Positions 59,927 through 64,000 of a stretch of DNA of 64,000 nt are shown here, one piece after another (positions within the stretch are counted from its first letter, which is position 1; each line of letters begins with the position of its first letter). A model generated the notes under the pieces. That model worked only from the letters and a program-made list of their open reading frames with translations. It was not told where the DNA came from and searched no databases. Source of the stretch: WHTI01 sp963826105 (lineage in GTDB: Bacteria > Actinomycetota > CADDZG01 > WHSQ01); assembly GCA_963826105.1 (NCBI GenBank), contig CAWGWA010000016.1:124001-188000 (forward strand). Direction: 5' to 3'. Both the position numbers and the translations under genes were made by a program.

Positions 59927-60088
59927 CTACCGAGTCTCTCGGTGGGTCGTGTGGCCGCTGCACCACCGGCAGTACTTCCGGAATTCCATGCGGTCCCGGT
60001 TGTTGTGCCGGTTCTTCTCGGTGATGTAGTTGCGGCGCTTGCAATCAGTGCATTCGAGCGTCACGTGGACGCGCCGATCGCTGGCCAT
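59927..60088 (-). CDS. rpmG: 50S ribosomal protein L33
   Basis: A protein of 53 residues, absent from naive ORF lists because it is short. MASDRRVHVTLECTDCKRRNYITEKNRHNN and the second Cys pair KYCRWCSGH form the zinc-ribbon type of L33 (CxxC ... CxxC), followed by THRET. ATG 60088 with an AGGTGAACGAGC-type upstream site. It lies downstream of tRNA-Met and tRNA-Thr, the standard neighbourhood. The usual next genes, secE and nusG, are not here. Confidence 0.93.
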   Translation of the reverse strand: MASDRRVHVTLECTDCKRRNYITEKNRHNNRDRMEFRKYCRWCSGHTTHRETR

Positions 60089-60196
60089 GCTCGTTCACCT
60101 CTTCTACGGGATATCCAGAGAGATAACTCAAGGGATTCGTTGGGTCGAAGGAGAGAGTATAGCGGGCCTAGAGGGGCCTGCGGCTGGTCGGTCGGG

Positions 60197-60661
60197 CTAA
60201 GCCGGCAGAGCGGAGGGGTCGCCGGGGCTCCGTCCACGCTTCCGGAAGGGAAGGCGGTCGACCACGTTCTTGTTCGGTCCCCAGTCCATCCGGGGTGCCG
60301 GCGAGAACGCCGCGATCGGGTCCGACGATGAAATGGTGTCGCCGCCGTCCTCGAGTTGGTCGCTGAAGTTGTCCCAGAGGCTGTTAGGGCTGTCCACCGG
60401 GCGGACCTCGTGGTGGTTCTCCTGAGGCGTGGCCGGCGGGGGCGGGGGCGGCACGAACTTGGTCGGCGCCTTGGGGGCGACCGGCTGTGGCGCCGGAGCA
60501 GCAGGTGATGTGGGGGATACGGACGGGGGCGGAGGTGGGGCCACGGTGTCCTGTGGCGGCTCCAGGCTGGCCCAGAGGGTGGACACGTCGATACGGGCCT
60601 CCTCGAAGGCAGCCTCGACCTGCTGGGTTAGATCGTCCGGGCAGATGTTGTCGTTCATCAC
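60197..60661 (-). CDS. Proline-rich hypothetical protein
   Basis: A protein of 154 residues. N-terminal acidic helix (DDLTQQVEAAFEEARIDVSTLWASL), central Pro/Ala/Val-rich low-complexity stretch with runs of five to six prolines, then an acidic segment and a basic C-terminus (VDRLPFRKRGRSP). Not recognised. The position between tRNA-Met and rpmG on the same strand suggests it is expressed with translation genes, but codon content is ordinary. Could be a small regulatory or scaffold protein. Confidence 0.55.
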   Translation of the reverse strand: MMNDNICPDDLTQQVEAAFEEARIDVSTLWASLEPPQDTVAPPPPPSVSPTSPAAPAPQPVAPKAPTKFVPPPPPPATPQENHHEVRPVDSPNSLWDNFSDQLEDGGDTISSSDPIAAFSPAPRMDWGPNKNVVDRLPFRKRGRSPGDPSALPA

Positions 60662-60772
60662 ACTCTTGTTGTCGGCAGGCCCTGGAAAAAGTTGAGAGGC
60701 AACCCGTACTCATAGCGGCCCTGGGTCCTCGTAGAAATACGGACTTACCCGACAGAACGGGTGGCATAAGAA

Positions 60773-60799
60773 GGGAGCCGACCGAGACGATCGGCTCCC
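60773..60799 (-). terminator. Terminator after the tRNA pair
   Basis: GGGAGCCGA and TCGGCTCCC (60773-60781 and 60791-60799) just 3' of tRNA-Met on the minus strand, followed by TTCTTAT. Confidence 0.7.
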
Positions 60800-60805
60800 G
60801 GGGAG

Positions 60806-60877
60806 TAGCGGCGGGTGGACTCGAACCACCGACACAGCGATTATGAGCCGCTTGCTCTGCCCCTGAGCTACGCCGCC
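60806..60877 (-). tRNA. tRNA-Met (CAT)
   Basis: 72-base tRNA on the minus strand: acceptor GGCGGCG paired with the 3' arm, D-arm AGCTCAGGGGCAGAGC, anticodon loop CTCATAA with CAT, T-arm GGTTCGAGTCC. CCA is not encoded. The position next to tRNA-Thr and rpmG supports elongator Met. Confidence 0.92.
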
Positions 60878-60889
60878 CCGGCTTCTTCG

Positions 60890-60962
60890 AGCCCCCTCAC
60901 GGAATCGAACCGTGGACCTTCTCCTTACCATGGAGACGCTCTGCCGTCTGAGCTAAGGGGGC
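60890..60962 (-). tRNA. tRNA-Thr (GGT)
   Basis: 73-base tRNA on the minus strand: acceptor GCCCCCT with AGGGGGC, D-arm TAGCTCAGACGGCAGAGC, anticodon loop ATGGTAA with GGT, T-arm CGGTTCGATTCCG. The first of the tRNA pair, twelve bases upstream of tRNA-Met. Confidence 0.94.
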
Positions 60963-61025
60963 GGCGATGGGTCAGGATAATCGAAACGCGAGGGGCCGGG
61001 GCCCGAACTGGGAGGGGACGACAGG

Positions 61026-62018
61026 ATGAAGGTGAACCGGGCGTGGGAACCGGCGTTCGCCGGGAGCGGGGCGACGTTCCAGAAGGTTCCGCTGGTGCTC
61101 GATCCCGAGCAGCTCTCCGGGGCCGACGTCGTGGTCATGGGCGCGCCGATGGACGAGTTCGTCACGAACCGGCCGGGGACGAGGTTCGGCCCCCGGGCGA
61201 TCAGGCTGGCCGACGATTCCGGCGGCGACCCGCGACTCCGGCACATCGACGCGGGCATCGATCCCTTCGAGGTCCTGGCGATCGTTGATCACGGAGATGC
61301 CGAGGTCGTGCCCGGGAATCCTCTGGCCAGTCACCGGGCCATCTCCGAGATGGTCGGGCGCGTGCTCGACGCGGGTGCCGTTCCGATGATCCTCGGTGGC
61401 GATCACTCGATCGCCTATCCCAACATCAGGACCGTCGCGGAGCGGTTCGAGTTCGGCGATCTCGCGGTCGTCCAGTTCGATACACACGCCGACACGGGAA
61501 CGGAGAACTGGGGCGTCGAGCGCGCTCACGGTACGCCCTTCTACTACCTCGTCGAGGAAAACATCATCCCGGGCGACCGACTGATCCAGATCGGCCTCCG
61601 CGGCTACTGGCCGTGGCACGAGGAGTTCGAGTGGGCGCGCAATAAAGGGATGAGATGGCACCGGATGGAAGAGGTCGATCGTCTCGGGATCGGCGCGGTG
61701 ATCGACATCGTGATGGAAGAGATCTCCGACGCCCCCAACCTGTTCCTGTCGGTTGATATCGACGTGCTCGATCCAGCCTTCGCACCGGGAACGGGTACGC
61801 CGGAGCCGGGGGGGATGACGACACGCGAACTACTCCCCGCGGTAAGGCGTCTCGCTGCCGAGCGCGGCCTTGCGGGGATGGATCTCGTTGAGGTATCTCC
61901 TCCGTACGATCACGCCGACATCACCGCGCAGGCCGGGAATCGGATCGTGATGGAGGCGCTCGTCGGTCTCGCTCTCAACCGAGCGGAGCAGGAACCTCAT
62001 CCCGAGGATCCTCGCTGA
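61026..62018 (+). CDS. speB: Agmatinase-type ureohydrolase
   Basis: A protein of 330 residues. GGDHSIAYP, FDTHADTGTENWG (Asp, His, Asp ligands) and SVDIDVLDPAFAPGTGTPEPGG match the agmatinase/guanidinobutyrase group rather than arginase; the longer N-terminus is also typical. Hydrolyses a guanidino compound to urea. Divergent from the tRNA pair. Its 3' end overlaps the convergent PGM1-like gene by 44 bases. Confidence 0.85.
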   Translation: MKVNRAWEPAFAGSGATFQKVPLVLDPEQLSGADVVVMGAPMDEFVTNRPGTRFGPRAIRLADDSGGDPRLRHIDAGIDPFEVLAIVDHGDAEVVPGNPLASHRAISEMVGRVLDAGAVPMILGGDHSIAYPNIRTVAERFEFGDLAVVQFDTHADTGTENWGVERAHGTPFYYLVEENIIPGDRLIQIGLRGYWPWHEEFEWARNKGMRWHRMEEVDRLGIGAVIDIVMEEISDAPNLFLSVDIDVLDPAFAPGTGTPEPGGMTTRELLPAVRRLAAERGLAGMDLVEVSPPYDHADITAQAGNRIVMEALVGLALNRAEQEPHPEDPR

Positions 62019-63462
62019 TCAGATCCTCTAAGAACTCGAGCAATCGGGCGTAGAGATCACTCGCGTCATCGAGAGATGGACCGATGCAGAGCGCCCCGAG
62101 CTTGCCGACGTCCGGCAAGGCGCCAAGAAGGTGGAGGAGTATCCCGCGACGCGAAGCCGGGTCGTACGCAAGCCCTTGCTTCTTCAACGACTCGATCACT
62201 ATCCCAGGGGTTAATGCCTTGAAGCCTTCGGACTTCAGGTTGTCGGTTGCGACGTAGGCCACGGGTGCACCATCTACCGTGAGTTCGCCGGCGATCTCGT
62301 CGTAGTCGCCACACGTGACGTACTTCGCCATCAGGAATGGATGCGTGGTGCCACCCAGCCGGAGATTGATCTCGCTGAGGAAAGCGTCTTCAGCATCGTC
62401 ACCTGGAACGACGATGAAGTCGATCCCGAAGGACCCGATCACGCCGGCGGAGGCCAGGGTTCGGCCGATGGACTGGGCATAGCCCTGGATCCGGGTACGG
62501 CACGAAGCGCGAGCCGGGAACCGGCACCCCAGGTACACGTGCCCATCCGGGCCTCCGAGGATCTGTTCGTGCGTGGAGACCACTTCGACAACTCCGTCGG
62601 GCAAGATGCGGAGCTGCACACTCGGAGACAGCGCCTCTCCGGTACCACGGACGTGTTCCTCGACGATCGCTCCATCGCTCTCGAGTTTGGGGAGATACGT
62701 CTCCCATGTCTCCCCCTCGGCACAGAACACAGTTGGCGTGTCGGTGATCGGACTAACGACTTCGGCAAGCTCCACGATCGCGTTCCCCTGGCCCGAGAAC
62801 CCGTGATTGAGCTTGATCACGGCCGACGAAGCATCTGGACGTCGTTCCTTGAGCGCAGCGACCGCGTTCTCGAGCGCGGCCTTCGAGTAGAGATCCTCGT
62901 CGCCGTCGAGAACCGGCACGCTCGATTGCTTGGCGATCCGCCGGGAGCCGCTCTTGGTGCCCAACTCGATCAGCTCGGGGGACGGCCCGTAGAGAGGTAT
63001 CCCGGTCCACTCCGAGAACTCCTTCTCTGCCGCAGTGACGTTGAACGGCAAGATCAAGGCGTCGTCACCGGCGACCAGCGATATCTGCTCGAGAACCTCC
63101 GGTCGATCGAGCAGCTTCTCGGTCAGGCCTCTGGCCTCCGCGTCGTCAAGCGAGATCAACTCGAGCCTCGCCCGGGCACCCGGGTCTGTCAGCCACGATA
63201 GGTAGTAGTCGATCACCGCTTCGTCGATCGGCAGAGCGGTGAGATAGATCATCCTCAGCTCGGGCGCCTCGAGAAGAAGGAGCAAGCACAGGAGGCGTTC
63301 CTCGTACCGGGTGATGCCGGCGATCTTTCGGAGCTCAACGGGAGCGAAGCTGATCGACGGGAGCACCACAACGCAGCCGCTCGTCATCTCGGCGACCCCG
63401 CGGGTCCCCAGCCGGCCCACCAGGCCGGCCTGCAGTTCATCGAAGCTTGGCGTTCCCGTCAC
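61975..63462 (-). CDS. PGM1-like ATP-grasp peptide ligase
   Basis: A protein of 495 residues. The middle domain (~150-380) is an ATP-grasp fold: GTKSGSRRIAKQSSVPV (N-lobe), SSAVIKLNHGFSGQGNAIV (ATP-binding Lys and Gly loop), VEEHVRG, and the Mg-binding end FLSEINLRLGGTTHPF (Glu and Asn). The C-terminal GALCIGPSLDDASDLYARLLEFLED is the PGM1-type tail. Pheganomycin PGM1 joins a nonproteinogenic amino acid to a peptide. No precursor peptide gene is adjacent, so the substrate is unknown. Confidence 0.78.
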   Translation of the reverse strand: MTGTPSFDELQAGLVGRLGTRGVAEMTSGCVVVLPSISFAPVELRKIAGITRYEERLLCLLLLLEAPELRMIYLTALPIDEAVIDYYLSWLTDPGARARLELISLDDAEARGLTEKLLDRPEVLEQISLVAGDDALILPFNVTAAEKEFSEWTGIPLYGPSPELIELGTKSGSRRIAKQSSVPVLDGDEDLYSKAALENAVAALKERRPDASSAVIKLNHGFSGQGNAIVELAEVVSPITDTPTVFCAEGETWETYLPKLESDGAIVEEHVRGTGEALSPSVQLRILPDGVVEVVSTHEQILGGPDGHVYLGCRFPARASCRTRIQGYAQSIGRTLASAGVIGSFGIDFIVVPGDDAEDAFLSEINLRLGGTTHPFLMAKYVTCGDYDEIAGELTVDGAPVAYVATDNLKSEGFKALTPGIVIESLKKQGLAYDPASRRGILLHLLGALPDVGKLGALCIGPSLDDASDLYARLLEFLEDLISEDPRDEVPAPLG

Positions 63463-63517
63463 CCCCCAAGCGTAGGCTCCCCTGACCGACCGGGCGGCCG
63501 ACCGCTAACATTCGGGG

Positions 63518-64000
63518 ATGAGTGAGGCGGTGTTGCGCTGGGTGGAGGCCTATAGGCGGGCGTGGGAAGAGATGGATGCCGATGCGGCCGCGGCGTTGTT
63601 CTCGGAGGACGCAACCTACCGGTCGTTGATCTTCGACGAACCGAACCGGCGGCGGGACGGGATCCGCGACTACTGGACGAGGGCAACTGCGAACCAGGGG
63701 GACGTTGCCGTCACCATGGGCGAACCGCTCATCGACGGAGATCGCGTAGCGGTTGAGTGGTGGACGACGATGCTCGACACGTCCGAGAACGAGGATCTCA
63801 CCCTCCCCGGCGTGCTGCTTCTGTGGTTCGACCCCGACGGCCACTGCCGGAGCCTCCGGGAGTACTGGGCATTTGAGTCCGGTCGTCAGGAGCCATTCGA
63901 CGGCTGGGGGGTGAAGGCCGGGGGCGACACCGAAGCCACGAGAGACTCCGCGGCTCGATGGGCCGCCGCTTACCGAACGTTCTGGACCGCCGCCGATCCC
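63518..64000 (+). CDS. NTF2/SnoaL-like protein, cut by right window edge
   Basis: The first 161 residues are in the window. VLRWVEAYRRAWEEMDADAAAALFSEDATYRS opens a SnoaL-like cone fold, and EWWTTMLDTSENEDLTLPGVLLLWFDPDGHCRSLREYW is its later sheet. A second opening, ARWAAAYRTFWTAADP, starts just before the edge, so the protein probably has two tandem NTF2-like domains. Ligand or enzyme role unknown. It diverges from the PGM1-like gene. Confidence 0.65.
   Translation, partial: MSEAVLRWVEAYRRAWEEMDADAAAALFSEDATYRSLIFDEPNRRRDGIRDYWTRATANQGDVAVTMGEPLIDGDRVAVEWWTTMLDTSENEDLTLPGVLLLWFDPDGHCRSLREYWAFESGRQEPFDGWGVKAGGDTEATRDSAARWAAAYRTFWTAADP

Noticed and set aside
1..64000. Genome-wide recoding of TGA to Trp as an explanation for the in-frame TGA
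   Set aside because: Many genes in the window end in TGA at conserved lengths and use TGG for Trp, so TGA is a normal stop here.
1..64000. CRISPR arrays, prophage or insertion sequences
   Set aside because: No spaced direct repeats, no phage structural genes and no transposase seen; the only repeat-bounded unit is the one-gene cassette at 55.1-56.1 kb.

Overview
The window is high-GC DNA with dense, mostly co-oriented genes, many 4-base start/stop overlaps, frequent GTG starts, a GlnR-type nitrogen box, a CIRCE element, an amt-glnK-glnD operon, an HNH protein of the kind common in actinobacteria and Tat/Sec-exported proteins. This points to a chromosome fragment of an uncultured actinobacterium (Actinomycetota). 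I cannot name a genus. There is no gene-free stretch longer than about 300 bases, and I see no prophage, insertion sequence or CRISPR array. Five genes (11.5, 25.0, 29.1, 46.3 and 51.9 kb) each carry one reading-frame shift; four of these sit in short C/G runs, so assembly indels are a likely cause.

Layout. 0-14.7 kb is housekeeping and metabolism: endonuclease IV, a CBS protein, gamma-glutamyltransferase, YchF, two SDRs, an HTH/Clp-N pair with a neat promoter-operator, arginase, TerC, an aldo/keto reductase, an acyl-CoA synthetase and 6-phosphogluconolactonase. 14.7-18.8 kb is a nitrogen operon (amt-glnK-glnD) behind four GlnR-like half-sites. 18.9-29.1 kb holds small envelope and regulatory genes, then two large secreted Ig-like surface proteins and a PucR-type regulator. 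29.1-40.7 kb is an export/proteolysis island: HNH protein, subtilase, two HExxH metalloproteases, an LVIVD propeller protein, a CocE-type hydrolase and a small secreted protein paralogous to one at 3.3 kb. 40.7-46.2 kb holds a kinase-like phosphotransferase with an acyl-CoA dehydrogenase, LarE and a phosphodiesterase/phosphatase family enzyme. 46.3-53.1 kb holds two propeller proteins and a mau-like redox cluster (MauE, MauD, a MauA-related Cys-rich Tat protein, a CcdA-like membrane protein and a cupredoxin). 53.3-55.1 kb is CIRCE-groEL. 55.1-56.1 kb is a nuclease-like gene framed by inverted repeats. 56.1-61 kb holds a giant SBBP/RTX protein, rpmG and tRNA-Met/tRNA-Thr. The right end holds agmatinase, a PGM1-like ATP-grasp ligase and an NTF2-like protein.

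Three things stand out. (1) A palindrome, consensus TTYGTGCA-N2-TGCACRAA, occurs six times, each time just upstream of genes for Sec-exported proteins (3.2, 22.3, 33.9, 36.2, 39.6 and 46.2 kb). It looks like the operator of one undescribed secretome regulon. (2) In the mau-like cluster the CcdA-like gene has an in-frame TGA exactly where the SPC cysteine of CcdA/DsbD-type proteins is expected, followed by a hairpin of bacterial SECIS geometry, which makes it a selenocysteine candidate; a nonsense mutation is the alternative. The MauA-related protein keeps the cysteine-rich fold signature but lacks the tryptophans that form TTQ, so this is a mau-derived system that cannot be a standard methylamine dehydrogenase. 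(3) A one-gene unit with nearly perfect ~30-bp inverted repeats surrounds an AbiEi/DUF559-like gene.
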